Of a DNA stretch of 29,745 nucleotides, positions 7,052 to 16,249 are shown one piece after another. Position 1 is the stretch's first letter. Each line of letters starts with the position of its first letter. A model generated the notes under the pieces. It was given only the letters and a program-made list of their open reading frames with translations. It searched no databases and was not told the DNA's origin. The DNA is from Tissierella_B sp964485455 (lineage in GTDB: Bacteria > Bacillota > Clostridia > Tissierellales > Tissierellaceae). The stretch spans positions 1-29,745 of the forward strand of contig CAZAJU010000015.1 of the NCBI GenBank assembly GCA_964485455.1. Reading direction: 5' to 3'. Position numbers and translations under genes: made by a program.

Positions 7052-8840
7052 GATTAGCACCTCCTATGGCATCAAAGGGACAAACTTTCGAGCACAGTTC
7101 GCATCCATAGCAAAGGGAAGAGTCTATCATTACTTTTCCATTGGATTTTACCAAAGCTGGACAGCCTAGCTCCTTGATACATTTTCGACATCCTGTACAC
7201 TTTTCCTTATCGATGCTTTGAATATTTCCGGGTTTTGTTACGTAGATACAAGGTGATTTATATATTATAGCTGATACTCCTTCTACAGTTGCTGCATGGC
7301 TAACAGCTTTTTTAGCTTCATCAAGATTTAGAGGATCGACTATTTTTATATCCTTGACTCCGATGGCTTCTAGTATTGCAGGAATGGATATTTTTTCTGC
7401 TATATTTCCCATCATAGTAGTTCCCGTACCAGGATGAGGCTGATGACCAGTCATTGCAGTAGTTGAATTGTCTAGGACTACTAAGACCATGTTGGTATTG
7501 TTGTATACGCTATTTATTACACCTGTAATACCTGAGTGGAAGAAAGTTGAGTCTCCAATAAATGCAAAATTAGTGGTATCAGGCTCCGCTCTATGTATTC
7601 CTTGGGTATTGGTAACTCCTGCTCCCATACAAAGACAAGTATCTACCATATCTAATGGCATTGCATTACCTAGTGTATAACAGCCTATATCCCCGGCAAA
7701 TACAGCTTTTTTACCCTTCATAGCTTGTTTTACTGCATAAAATGAAGCTCTATGTGGGCAGCCTGCACATAATACAGGAGGTCTTGTGGGCAGTTCTGGC
7801 AAGTTATCCTCTATTACAGGGATTTTATAGTCAATGTTTAGATGTTTTGCCAAGGCTTCTGCATTGGATTCACAGCTGTTTTCACCTGCTTGCTTTACAT
7901 CTAGGGATAGCTTTCCTTTTATATCTACATCTATCTTATATTTTCCACAGAGATATATAAGTTCTTTCTCGATTACAGGGTCCAACTCCTCTAATACCAA
8001 GACCCTATCTACTGATTGTAGAAACTCCACTGCTAATTTTTCAGGGAAGGGATAGGGGGTAGAAATCTTTAGTAATTTACATTCTGTATTAAGTAAAGAA
8101 AGAGCTTCCTTTGTATAAACATAGCTTACTCCTGAACTGACTACACCTATATTTCCGCTACCTTCTATGGTGTTGAATCTATAGCTTGAAAAATCCTCTC
8201 CGATTTTAGGATTCCTTGAAGCTATCTTTAAGTGAGCTTCATAGGATAGTTTTGGGAATATGACCCATCTAGAATCCTTCTTGAAGCCATCCGTTTCATG
8301 CCTTCTAATCTCATGGCTCATTTCCATAGAAGCATAACCATGGCATATCCTTGTAGTAGGTCTTAAAATTACCGGCGTTTCATATTTTTCGGAATAATCA
8401 TAGGCATCCTTCATCATCTCATAGGCTTCTTCTACGGAGGAAGGATCAAATACTGGAAGCTTGGAATATATTCCAAATTGTCTTGTATCCTGTTCAGTTT
8501 GAGAAGAGATAGGACCAGGATCGTCTGCTACTAAAACAACCATACCACCTTTAATACCTATATAAGCTAAACACATTAGAGGGTCCGATGCCACATTTAA
8601 TCCTACCTGCTTCATAGTAACAAGGGCTCTTTTCCCAGCCATTGAAGCTCCTGCAGCAACCTCCAAGGCCACCTTTTCATTTACAGACCATTCTACATAT
8701 GTTTCATCTATTTTCTTTGAAGCTATTGTCTCTAATACTTCAGTTGAAGGAGTTCCTGGATAACCTGTTACTACCTGAACACCTGCATGTATAGCACCCA
8801 TAGCCATAGCTTGGTTACCCATTAATAGTTCAATAGTCAT
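7044..8840 (-). CDS. iorA: Indolepyruvate:ferredoxin oxidoreductase subunit alpha, paralogue 1
   Basis: This 598-residue catalytic subunit uses thiamine diphosphate and iron-sulfur clusters to interconvert an aryl pyruvate plus CoA with an aryl acetyl-CoA, CO2 and reduced ferredoxin. In order it shows the pyrimidine-binding domain (MGNQAMAMGAIHAG, VTGYPGTPSTEVLE), a CAGCPHRASFYAV segment, the TPP-binding domain (GDIGCYTLG; then GDSTFFHSGITGVINSVYNN), and a C-terminal two-cluster ferredoxin domain with CTGCRKCIKELGCP and CYGCELCSKVCP. All expected motifs are intact. ATG 8840 follows an AAAGGTG site. It is the first gene after the T-box leader at 8871-9146, whose specifier reads UGG, suggesting control by tryptophan availability. 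Substrate preference is inferred from this, not from the protein. Confidence 0.95.
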   Translation of the reverse strand: MTIELLMGNQAMAMGAIHAGVQVVTGYPGTPSTEVLETIASKKIDETYVEWSVNEKVALEVAAGASMAGKRALVTMKQVGLNVASDPLMCLAYIGIKGGMVVLVADDPGPISSQTEQDTRQFGIYSKLPVFDPSSVEEAYEMMKDAYDYSEKYETPVILRPTTRICHGYASMEMSHEIRRHETDGFKKDSRWVIFPKLSYEAHLKIASRNPKIGEDFSSYRFNTIEGSGNIGVVSSGVSYVYTKEALSLLNTECKLLKISTPYPFPEKLAVEFLQSVDRVLVLEELDPVIEKELIYLCGKYKIDVDIKGKLSLDVKQAGENSCESNAEALAKHLNIDYKIPVIEDNLPELPTRPPVLCAGCPHRASFYAVKQAMKGKKAVFAGDIGCYTLGNAMPLDMVDTCLCMGAGVTNTQGIHRAEPDTTNFAFIGDSTFFHSGITGVINSVYNNTNMVLVVLDNSTTAMTGHQPHPGTGTTMMGNIAEKISIPAILEAIGVKDIKIVDPLNLDEAKKAVSHAATVEGVSAIIYKSPCIYVTKPGNIQSIDKEKCTGCRKCIKELGCPALVKSNGKVMIDSSLCYGCELCSKVCPFDAIGGANHA

Positions 8841-8870
8841 TTAATCAACACCTTTCTTAAGAATTTTCTT

Positions 8871-9146
8871 AAAAACAAAAAAGTCTTTGTCCTAAAAAGG
8901 ACAAAGACTAAAATCTCTGCGGTACCACCTAAATTGCCTACAATCAGGCCACTTTCTCATATACAAATAATATATGCTCCGTTGATAACGGATAGAGCTC
9001 CCGTCAACTATTACTAACTTTAAGAAAAGCTTTCTTGTTGCCCTCCTGAGTCCATTCATCATAATCTATAACACTGCAATCTCATCACCTGCAGCTCTCT
9101 GTAGCTAATCAAATATGACTACTATTCTCAATCCTAGGTTTGTGTT
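8871..9146 (-). promoter_or_regulatory. T-box leader upstream of iorA paralogue 1; specifier reads UGG (Trp)
   Basis: Read on the minus strand, the T-box motif AGGTGGTACCGCAG is at 8930-8917, followed by a strong terminator. Stem I has a lower stem (TTGAG with CTCAG), a 5' loop strand AATAGTAG containing AGTA, and a 3' loop strand TGAATGGA closed above by TCATA/TATGA. The codon after GAA and before the purine is TGG at 9054-9052. The apical GAGAGC-type segment is also present. Uncharged cognate tRNA should stabilise the antiterminator and turn the operon on. The T-box bulge is UGGU, which pairs with A73 and only by wobble with the G73 usual in bacterial tRNA-Trp, so the Trp call is good but not absolute. 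Confidence 0.9.
8882..8909 (-). terminator. T-box-controlled intrinsic terminator, ior operon 1
   Basis: Arms 8882-8892 and 8899-8909 form a perfect 11-bp stem (AGTCTTTGTCC/GGACAAAGACT) with a 6-base loop. On the minus strand it is followed by TTTTTTG and TTTTT. It lies just after the T-box motif and 42 bases before the iorA start. Confidence 0.92.
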
Positions 9147-9152
9147 TTTTAT

Positions 9153-9181
9153 AGTATATTCTAATAATTATCAATTGTCAA
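9153..9181 (-). promoter_or_regulatory. Sigma-A-type promoter of the T-box/iorA operon 1
   Basis: A perfect -35 TTGACA (9181-9176), a 17-base spacer and TATACT (9158-9153) on the minus strand place a start near 9146, just upstream of T-box stem I. The spacing and the position relative to the leader agree well. Confidence 0.88.
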
Positions 9182-9374
9182 ATATATTTTAGTATGTGTT
9201 TAAACTCCTGCACGATTGTAGGTAAATATATTCCTATTCCTTCTTATTGTTTAAGTTGAAAAGGGGGAAGTACTATTATAAAATGTAAGTACTACAAAGA
9301 ATGATGTAAGTATATTGTGTAGGGTAACTTTGATGTTCTTACACCAAAATTAAAATAAAAGGCAAGGTGCAAAG

Positions 9375-10001
9375 GTGAATATAGAGGATAAAAAGGAAGA
9401 AAATCAATTTGAAGGATTGTCTGCAGTAGAAATTTGGCAAAAGATTTATAATAAAGAGCTTACGACTAAGAAAAATATATTGGAGTATATTGAAACCACA
9501 AGAGTACTAAAGAAGGCAAATGTGGATGAAGGCCAGATTATAGATACATACAACTTTATTTATAATCAGATCGAAAAACTAAAAACCACTATCAAGCCAA
9601 ATACTATGATGTATTTAAAGAACAATCTAAGGGGACAGCTTGGTAAGTATGTAATAGAAAAGGACCCTAAGCCTTTAAACCATTTTATAGAATTTTTTAA
9701 AGAGGCTTATCCTGAGAACAATAGAAGAAAGGATTTTACAAGGGTTTTAAATGATTTAAACTCAATATCAGAAGAACAATTATGGACTACCTTGGTTTAT
9801 ATCAACAAGGAATGTCTAAATAATGATCTTCTTTTAAGCAAGGAACAGAAAAAGGATATAGTAGCTGTAATTAGAAATGCAGTTAGAAAAAATAATAAAA
9901 GATTAATAGCAAAGATTAGAAGCCTGGTCTTGCTAAATGATGTACTTGATATTGCCATAGTAAGTAATGGTGAAAGATTTGAAGTTAGAGCTAAGAGGTA
10001 A
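9375..10001 (+). CDS. Hypothetical protein upstream of polC
   Basis: I do not recognise this 208-residue protein. It is soluble, charged and mostly helical, with an N-terminal acidic patch, repeated Lys/Glu/Ile/Leu helices (for example YNFIYNQIEKLKTTI), and a basic C-terminal third (AVIRNAVRKNNKRLIAKIRS) that could bind nucleic acid; that last point is only a charge argument. No transmembrane segment, signal peptide or metal motif is visible. The start is GTG 9375, preceded by AAGG and AAGGTG purine runs. The 193 bases before it hold a possible TTGAAA/TATAAA promoter near 9256-9282 and a 9-base direct repeat ATGTAAGTA (9283-9291 and 9304-9312). A terminator follows, so it is probably its own unit rather than co-transcribed with polC. 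Confidence 0.7.
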   Translation: MNIEDKKEENQFEGLSAVEIWQKIYNKELTTKKNILEYIETTRVLKKANVDEGQIIDTYNFIYNQIEKLKTTIKPNTMMYLKNNLRGQLGKYVIEKDPKPLNHFIEFFKEAYPENNRRKDFTRVLNDLNSISEEQLWTTLVYINKECLNNDLLLSKEQKKDIVAVIRNAVRKNNKRLIAKIRSLVLLNDVLDIAIVSNGERFEVRAKR

Positions 10002-10012
10002 TTTGGAGAAAA

Positions 10013-10034
10013 CCCTAAAAATTTAGGGCTTTTT
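10013..10034 (+). terminator. Intrinsic terminator after the hypothetical gene
   Basis: CCCTAAA (10013-10019) pairs with TTTAGGG (10022-10028), a compact stem followed by C and then five Ts. It lies 12 bases after the stop codon. A TATAAT at 10063-10068 just beyond may be the -10 element of polC, but its -35 is poor. Confidence 0.8.
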
Positions 10035-10168
10035 CTATCTTACAATCTAAGGGATAGTCTTATATAATAGATTTAGTAGAATAGAAATGATGGAGAGATT
10101 CATCATATCACTAAGCGAGTTGGAGGGATATTCATCTCGTTATCAGATTTTAGGAAGAGGTAATTAAT

Positions 10169-13100
10169 TTGCGTAAAAGAATAAATGAGGTTTTTTCTGA
10201 TTGTAAATTGAGTGGGGGGATAAACACCGCTTTAATAGAAAAGGTAACTTTGTTTAAAGAAACCAAAACCCTTGAAATGAGTCTTACTTCCAATAAATAT
10301 ATTGATAATGGAGAGATTGAAAACCTTAATAATTTTATTAAGCAAAGGTTCTTTCTTGAAGATTCCAAAATCATTATCAACTATTTAGGGGAAGAGATTG
10401 AGCCTGAAAAATCCGATTTTGGACAGATTATTTCCTCAATTTCAGACAAATACCCTTCATTGAAAGCAATTATGGCAAAATGTCACTACCACGTAGGGGA
10501 TACTACAATTGATTTTAAATTCAGTATGCCAGCAGCTGACCTTATAAAGTCTATGAACTATGATGACACAATCCGGGATGAAATCTTAAAATTTACTGGG
10601 AGATTATATAATTTAAATTTCATAGACGATATTTCTGAAGAGGAGATGGAAAAGCTCCAAGAGGAGATGAAACAAAAAGAAGCCATGATAGCTCAAGAAG
10701 AGGCTAAGGTTATAAGACCTATAGCTCCTGTTAGCACTAAGGCTAAAGCTACGGATGATAAATCGGGTAAAAAGGATAATGATAGTTCTCTTATTTTTGG
10801 CAGAAGCTCCAAAATAAAGGACAATATCATCAACATAACGGACATTTCTCCAAATGAGGGCAGAGTTGCAGTTGAAGGGGAGATTTTCGATATAGATTCA
10901 AAAGAGCTTTCAAGTGGTAAAACTCTGATTTCTTTCAATATATACGATGGCACAAGCTCCATTACCTGCAAGACCTTCGTCAAGGAAGGTGAAGGGGAAG
11001 ATGTTCTGAAAAAGCTAAAGAAAGTAAAGGGAGTTAGAGTAGTGGGGAATGCTGGATTTAGTACATTTTCCCAGGAAATAGAGATAGTTGCTAATACTTT
11101 GATAGAGATTCCAGTTCTCAAGAAGGAAAGTCGTCAGGATAGTTCAGAGGTGAAGAGAGTAGAGCTTCATATGCATACCAAGATGAGTCAAATGGATGGA
11201 ATGACTAGTGCAACTGACCTTATAAAGCGAGCTTTGAAATGGGGCATGAAGTCCATAGCAATTACGGACCACGGAGTAGTTCAGGCCTTTCCTGAAGCTC
11301 ATCATTTATTAGGCAGGGATAATCCTGAAATGAAGGTTATCTATGGAGTAGAAGCCTATTTAGCGCCAGATAAAAAGCCTTCTGTGACGAATCCTAAGGG
11401 ACAAGGTTTGGATACTACCTATTGTGTGCTGGATTTGGAAACTACGGGATTTTCAGCAGTAACGGAGAAGATTACTGAAATAGGTGTAATGAAGGTAAAA
11501 GACGGTGTTGTCGTAGATGAATTTAGCTGCTTTGTAAACCCTGAAAAGCCTATACCGACAAGAGTTACTGAAGTTACAAATATTACCGATGATATGGTAA
11601 GGGATGCAGAAACTATAGATATTGTGTTTCCAAAGCTTTTGGATTTTATAAAAGATAGTGTATTAGTTGCACACAATGCAGAATTTGATATGGGGTTTCT
11701 AAGACATAATGCTAAAGTTTTAGGATATAATTTTGATTTCACCTATTTAGATACATTAGCCTTGGCCAAGGACCTATTCCCAGAATATAATAGCTACAAG
11801 CTTGGAAGAATCGCAAAAAGTCTTGGTATTAAAGTGGATGTTGCCCATAGAGCCTTAGATGATGTTGGCACAACTGTGAAGGTATTCAATGTAATGTTGG
11901 ATATGCTAAATAAAAGGGGAGTTGAAACCCTAGAGGAAATAAATAACTTTGAAGCGGATTTTGAAGCCAAGAAAAATGAATATAAGAAGCTCAATACCTA
12001 CCATGCCATAATATTAGCAAAGGATTATACAGGCTTAAAGAATCTATATAGGTTGGTTTCCTATTCACATTTGGATTATTTTTATAAAAAACCTCGAATT
12101 TTAGAAAGCTTATTTGAGAAGTATTCCCAAGGTCTTATATTAGGAAGCGCTTGTAGTGAAGGAGAGCTATATCAATCAATCCTTTTAGGTAAATCAGATG
12201 AGGAAATTGAAGCTATAGCTGAATACTATGACTATCTTGAGATTCAACCTATAGGAAATAACGATTATCTCCTAAGACAAGAGCAGGTGCCTAGCATAGA
12301 ATACCTAAGGGATATCAACAGAAAGATAGTAGCTCTGGGAGAAAAGCTAGGAAAGCCAGTAGTTGCTACAGGGGATGTCCATTTCTTAGATCCGGAGGAT
12401 GAGATTTATAGAAGGATCTTGGAAGCAGGTCAAGGTTTTAAGGATGCCGACAACCAAGCCCCTCTTTATTTAAGGACTACAGATGAGATGTTGGAGGAAT
12501 TCTCCTATTTAGGAAGAGAAAAGGCATACGAAGTAGTAGTTAAAAATACTAATTTGATTTCAGATATGTGTGAAAGGATTTCTCCAATATCAGCTGAAAA
12601 ATGCCCGCCTGAAATTGAAGGAAGTGAACAGACTCTAAGGGATATTACCTTTAACAAGGCTTATGAATTGTATGGGAACCCATTGCCAGAGCTTGTTCAA
12701 AATAGACTGGATAGGGAGCTGGATTCCATCATTAAAAATGGATTCTCCGTGATGTATATCATCGCCCAAAAGCTTGTATGGAAGTCAAATGAAGATGGGT
12801 ATCTGGTAGGCTCTAGAGGGTCCGTAGGTTCATCAGTAGTAGCTTATATGACTGGAATTACTGAAGTTAATGCTTTGCCACCTCATTATAGATGTCCTAA
12901 GTGTAAGTATTCTGACTTCAATGATTATGGAATCAATGTAGGTTTCGACTTGCCTGATATAGCTTGTCCTGAATGTGGTGAGCAGATGGAGAAGGATGGA
13001 TTAGACATACCATTTGAGACCTTCCTTGGATTCAATGGAGACAAGGAACCAGATATAGACCTTAACTTCTCAGGAGAATATCAAGCTAGAGCCCATAAGT

Positions 13101-14497
13101 ATACTGAAGTGATATTTGGAAAAGGAACTACTTTTAAAGCAGGAACCATAGGTACAATAGCAGATAAAACTGCTTTTGGCTATGTTAAAAAGTACTTTGA
13201 AGAGAAGGAACTGACCGTCAATAAGGCTGAAATTGGTAGAATAGCAAAAGGATGTACTGGTATCAAAAGAACTACAGGACAGCACCCTGGAGGTATTATA
13301 GTTGTGCCTAAGGGCAGGGAGATATTTGAATTCTGTCCAGTACAGCATCCTGCCGATGATTCAGACTCGGATATTATCACTACCCACTTTGACTATCATT
13401 CCATTGATCAGAACCTGTTGAAGCTTGATATATTAGGCCATGATGATCCTACTGTAATCAGAATGCTTCAGGATATTACAGGAGTAGACCCTAAGAAGAT
13501 ACCAATGGATGATAAAGAAACCATGAGCATATTCTCCTCTACTGAAGCCCTAGGGGTCACATCACAGCAGATTAATTCCAAGGTTGGAACATTTGGGGTC
13601 CCAGAATTTGGTACCAGATTTGTAAGGGGCATGCTTGTGGATATAATGCCTAAAACCTTTATGGACCTAATATGTATCTCAGGTCTTTCCCATGGTACTG
13701 ATGTATGGTTAGGAAATGCCAAGGACCTTTTAGATAGCGGAACTGTTACTAGAATCAGTGATGCAGTTTGTACCAGAGATGAGATTATGGTTTACTTGAT
13801 TAAGAAGGGCATGAAGCCAGATACTGCCTTTAAAATAATGGAGACAGTACGTAAGGGAAAGGCTACTTCAGATCCTGAGAAGTGGGCTAAATTTGAAGCT
13901 GAGATGAGAGAACACGATGTTCCAGAATGGTATATCGATTCGTGTAAGAAGATTAAGTATATGTTCCCTAAGGCTCATGCTGCAGCATATATAATGATGG
14001 CCTTTAGAATTGCATGGTTTAAAGTCCATATTCCATTGGCGTATTATGCAGCATATTTTACTATAAGAGCAAAGGCCTTTGATGCAGAGCATATGATCTT
14101 TGGGAAGGAAAAGGTCAAAGCAAAGCTAAAGGAAATAGATAATCTTGGGAATCAAGCAGCACCAAAGGATAAAGATATGTACGATGACTTGGAAATAGTC
14201 TTGGAGATGTATGAGAGAGGCTTCAAGTTCTTGCCAATAGATCTTTACAAGTCCCATGCTACGAAGTTTCAGATAGAAGATGGAGCTTTAAGGCCTCCAT
14301 TTAACAGCATAGCAGGAATGGGAAACGTAGCTGCAGAAGCAGTTTATAATGCAGCTAGGGAGTTGCCTTTTAACTCTGTGGAGGACTTGATGAAGCGTGG
14401 AAAAATCGGAAATGCTGGTGCAGAGCTTTTAAGAAGGTTTGAGTGCTTAAACGGTTTACCAGAAAAAGATCAATTAAGCTTATTTGATTTAGGATAA
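10169..14497 (+). CDS. polC: DNA polymerase III alpha subunit, PolC type
   Basis: This 1442-residue replicative polymerase has the Gram-positive PolC layout. After an N-terminal domain and a charged linker (about 180-210) come an OB-fold (about 215-320) and a PHP domain starting with the HMH motif (334-336). A DnaQ-like 3'-5' exonuclease is inserted into the PHP domain (DLETTG, D422 and E424; about 415-585). The palm/fingers follow (GSRGSVGSSVVAYMTG) with a four-cysteine zinc motif (CPKC from C909, then CPECGEQM) and the catalytic acidic pair in PDIDLNF (D962, D964). QHPGGIIVVP and a C-terminal helix-hairpin-helix region complete it, ending in a beta-clamp-like tail QLSLFDLG. Length is normal. 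The TTG start at 10169 follows AGGAAGAGG. A terminator follows at 14496. Confidence 0.97.
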   Translation: MRKRINEVFSDCKLSGGINTALIEKVTLFKETKTLEMSLTSNKYIDNGEIENLNNFIKQRFFLEDSKIIINYLGEEIEPEKSDFGQIISSISDKYPSLKAIMAKCHYHVGDTTIDFKFSMPAADLIKSMNYDDTIRDEILKFTGRLYNLNFIDDISEEEMEKLQEEMKQKEAMIAQEEAKVIRPIAPVSTKAKATDDKSGKKDNDSSLIFGRSSKIKDNIINITDISPNEGRVAVEGEIFDIDSKELSSGKTLISFNIYDGTSSITCKTFVKEGEGEDVLKKLKKVKGVRVVGNAGFSTFSQEIEIVANTLIEIPVLKKESRQDSSEVKRVELHMHTKMSQMDGMTSATDLIKRALKWGMKSIAITDHGVVQAFPEAHHLLGRDNPEMKVIYGVEAYLAPDKKPSVTNPKGQGLDTTYCVLDLETTGFSAVTEKITEIGVMKVKDGVVVDEFSCFVNPEKPIPTRVTEVTNITDDMVRDAETIDIVFPKLLDFIKDSVLVAHNAEFDMGFLRHNAKVLGYNFDFTYLDTLALAKDLFPEYNSYKLGRIAKSLGIKVDVAHRALDDVGTTVKVFNVMLDMLNKRGVETLEEINNFEADFEAKKNEYKKLNTYHAIILAKDYTGLKNLYRLVSYSHLDYFYKKPRILESLFEKYSQGLILGSACSEGELYQSILLGKSDEEIEAIAEYYDYLEIQPIGNNDYLLRQEQVPSIEYLRDINRKIVALGEKLGKPVVATGDVHFLDPEDEIYRRILEAGQGFKDADNQAPLYLRTTDEMLEEFSYLGREKAYEVVVKNTNLISDMCERISPISAEKCPPEIEGSEQTLRDITFNKAYELYGNPLPELVQNRLDRELDSIIKNGFSVMYIIAQKLVWKSNEDGYLVGSRGSVGSSVVAYMTGITEVNALPPHYRCPKCKYSDFNDYGINVGFDLPDIACPECGEQMEKDGLDIPFETFLGFNGDKEPDIDLNFSGEYQARAHKYTEVIFGKGTTFKAGTIGTIADKTAFGYVKKYFEEKELTVNKAEIGRIAKGCTGIKRTTGQHPGGIIVVPKGREIFEFCPVQHPADDSDSDIITTHFDYHSIDQNLLKLDILGHDDPTVIRMLQDITGVDPKKIPMDDKETMSIFSSTEALGVTSQQINSKVGTFGVPEFGTRFVRGMLVDIMPKTFMDLICISGLSHGTDVWLGNAKDLLDSGTVTRISDAVCTRDEIMVYLIKKGMKPDTAFKIMETVRKGKATSDPEKWAKFEAEMREHDVPEWYIDSCKKIKYMFPKAHAAAYIMMAFRIAWFKVHIPLAYYAAYFTIRAKAFDAEHMIFGKEKVKAKLKEIDNLGNQAAPKDKDMYDDLEIVLEMYERGFKFLPIDLYKSHATKFQIEDGALRPPFNSIAGMGNVAAEAVYNAARELPFNSVEDLMKRGKIGNAGAELLRRFECLNGLPEKDQLSLFDLG

Positions 14498-14535
14498 AAA
14501 GACGGGGTATCTATAAACAGATATCCTATCTTTTT
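14496..14535 (+). terminator. Intrinsic terminator of polC
   Basis: AAAAAGA pairs with TCTTTTT, and GGGTATCT pairs with AGATATCC with one G-U pair, around a short ATAAAC loop. The T-rich arm doubles as the U-tract. It begins within the polC stop codon. Confidence 0.85.
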
Positions 14536-14650
14536 ATTTAATATGAGAGTTTTACTTTCATATTAAATAAAAATAGGGGGTGTAGGGGATTATCCCCTGC
14601 CGGTTTCAGGAAGGTGCAAAGACTTGCGGAGCAATTGTCGAAGGAAACCT
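14535..14650. repeat. Structured intergenic element with nested inverted repeats (possible dispersed repeat)
   Basis: This non-coding stretch holds a 12-bp hairpin TATTTAATATGA/TCATATTAAATA (14535-14546 and 14558-14569), then a G-rich segment, a GGGGAT/ATCCCC palindrome (14585-14597), and a GGTTTC/GAAACC pair (14602-14607 and 14644-14649) enclosing GC-richer sequence than its surroundings. No ORF, RNA family or mobile-element end is recognisable. The composition change and nested symmetry suggest a dispersed structured repeat. The remaining bases up to 14808 are AT-rich, with a weak promoter candidate TTGTAT/TAAAAT (14747-14775) for the next gene. Confidence 0.5.
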
Positions 14651-14808
14651 AGGGAATACTAGCAAAAGTTGTAAAGTCACTTTTTTATCCTCTCTAAATT
14701 TAAGAGCTTTTGAGTAAATATGTTTAAATATGGTGTAATAAAATCATTGTATCTATTTTAAATTTGTTATAAAATTTCATTATATTTCGTAGATGAAGGT
14801 GGTAAGTT

Positions 14809-16200
14809 ATGGAGCCAGTAATAAAGTATTTATCTGATTCAGAAGGATCTATTCATAATGATGATTATCAGGCAAAAGTTATTGATATCTGTACAGGATG
14901 TAATCTTGATATATTCTGCTCAATCTATAACGATGATTTGTATTATCGGGTAAATCAAAAATTTGTTGATACCTTTGGATATACGGAAGATGAAATTGGT
15001 GGAAAAAGCTTCTATGAGTTCATTCATGAGGAAGATGTTTCTTATACTAAAGATGTTATTCGTATGCTAAAGGCAGACAATTCATCCCACCGATTTAAGA
15101 ATAGGCATAGATGCAAGGATGGCTCTTATAAAATTATTGAGTGGAATATTAAATTCGATAATGGAACTTACGCCTATATTACTGGAAGAGATGTGACAAA
15201 TGAATCTTTATATCTAAAAGATTTGATAGAAAAAAATAACCAACTTTCGAAGAAAGTAGAGGAGTTGGAAAAAAAGAACCTTTTATTAAGAGATATAGCA
15301 ATAAAGGATAAACTAACCGGCCTATATAATAGGCATATTTATGATAAAAAGGTAGAAGAGGAAATAATTAGAGCAGATAGGTATTCAATCCCCTTATCTA
15401 TGATTCTAATGGATATTGATGATTTTAAAAATGTAAATGATACTTATGGACACCAAATAGGGGATGAAGTTCTTAAAAACATATCTTCTTTAATAAGCTC
15501 TATAGTTAGAAAGAGCGATTTATTAGTACGTTATGGCGGAGAAGAATTTCTATTGTTGATGCCAGAAACTAATTTAAAGGGAGCAGTCTTTACGGCTATT
15601 AAGATTATGGATACTGTAAATAGCTATGAACATTCAATAGCTGGAAAGGTTACTATTAGTATGGGAATAGCAGAAAGGGAATCTGGCGAATCTCAAAGAA
15701 TCTGGTACAAGAGGGCAGATAAAGCACTTTATGAAGCAAAGGAAAACGGCAAGAATAGATTTATAGTATCAGAAAGTCGTATGAAAAATAAGATTGCAGA
15801 AGTTCATATTCTATGGAAAGATAAGTGGAATAGTGGTAACGATTTAATCGATAAAGACCATAAGATGCTTATTAAAATGGGAAATGACCTTATAAATGTC
15901 TTATTTATGGAATCTGGATTTGATATAGGAAGCAAATACTTAGATGAATTGCTGGAACATATCGTGACTCATTTTAAGAATGAAGAGAAAATCCTAGCTA
16001 GTGTAGGTTTTGTTGATTTAGATAAACACAAAATGATTCATGATGGACTAGTTAAAAGAGCCCTTCAATTAAAGGATTACTATTTAAACAAGAGTCTAAG
16101 ATTATGGGATCTTTTCTCCTTTATTGTTGATGATGTAATTATTAATCACTTAGAAAAGGAAGATGTAAAGTTTTTCTCTTACCTATCAAATTCTCGTTAA
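14809..16200 (+). CDS. Diguanylate cyclase with PAS and C-terminal hemerythrin domains
   Basis: This 463-residue cytoplasmic protein should make cyclic di-GMP under control of a sensory input. Domains in order: a PAS domain (about 25-135; YYRVNQKFVDTFGYTEDEIGGKSFYEFIHEED), a short coiled coil (about 138-160), a GGDEF domain (about 162-325) with active-site GGEEF at 243-247, and a hemerythrin domain (about 335-460). The inhibitory I-site RKSD (234-237) lies five residues before GGEEF, as expected for product feedback. Candidate di-iron ligands are H351 (DKDHKM), H384, H388 and the Glu of HIVTHFKNEEK, the His residues of DKHKMIHD, and H/D of NHLEKEDVKF. There is no transmembrane segment. The combination suggests an oxygen- or redox-responsive cyclase. 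The next gene follows 49 bases later and may be co-transcribed. Confidence 0.93.
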   Translation: MEPVIKYLSDSEGSIHNDDYQAKVIDICTGCNLDIFCSIYNDDLYYRVNQKFVDTFGYTEDEIGGKSFYEFIHEEDVSYTKDVIRMLKADNSSHRFKNRHRCKDGSYKIIEWNIKFDNGTYAYITGRDVTNESLYLKDLIEKNNQLSKKVEELEKKNLLLRDIAIKDKLTGLYNRHIYDKKVEEEIIRADRYSIPLSMILMDIDDFKNVNDTYGHQIGDEVLKNISSLISSIVRKSDLLVRYGGEEFLLLMPETNLKGAVFTAIKIMDTVNSYEHSIAGKVTISMGIAERESGESQRIWYKRADKALYEAKENGKNRFIVSESRMKNKIAEVHILWKDKWNSGNDLIDKDHKMLIKMGNDLINVLFMESGFDIGSKYLDELLEHIVTHFKNEEKILASVGFVDLDKHKMIHDGLVKRALQLKDYYLNKSLRLWDLFSFIVDDVIINHLEKEDVKFFSYLSNSR

Positions 16201-16249
16201 AAATTTTTTGAAAGCAGGATAAAAAGACTAATTTGATGAGGTGAAACTA

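Noticed and set aside
13070..14092. Minus-strand open frames inside polC
   Set aside because: They are antisense to highly conserved polymerase motifs, with no ribosome-binding sites and implausible composition.
14575..14700. Mobile element end or small RNA gene
   Set aside because: No transposase, no target duplication and no recognisable RNA family. It is retained only as a structured repeat.
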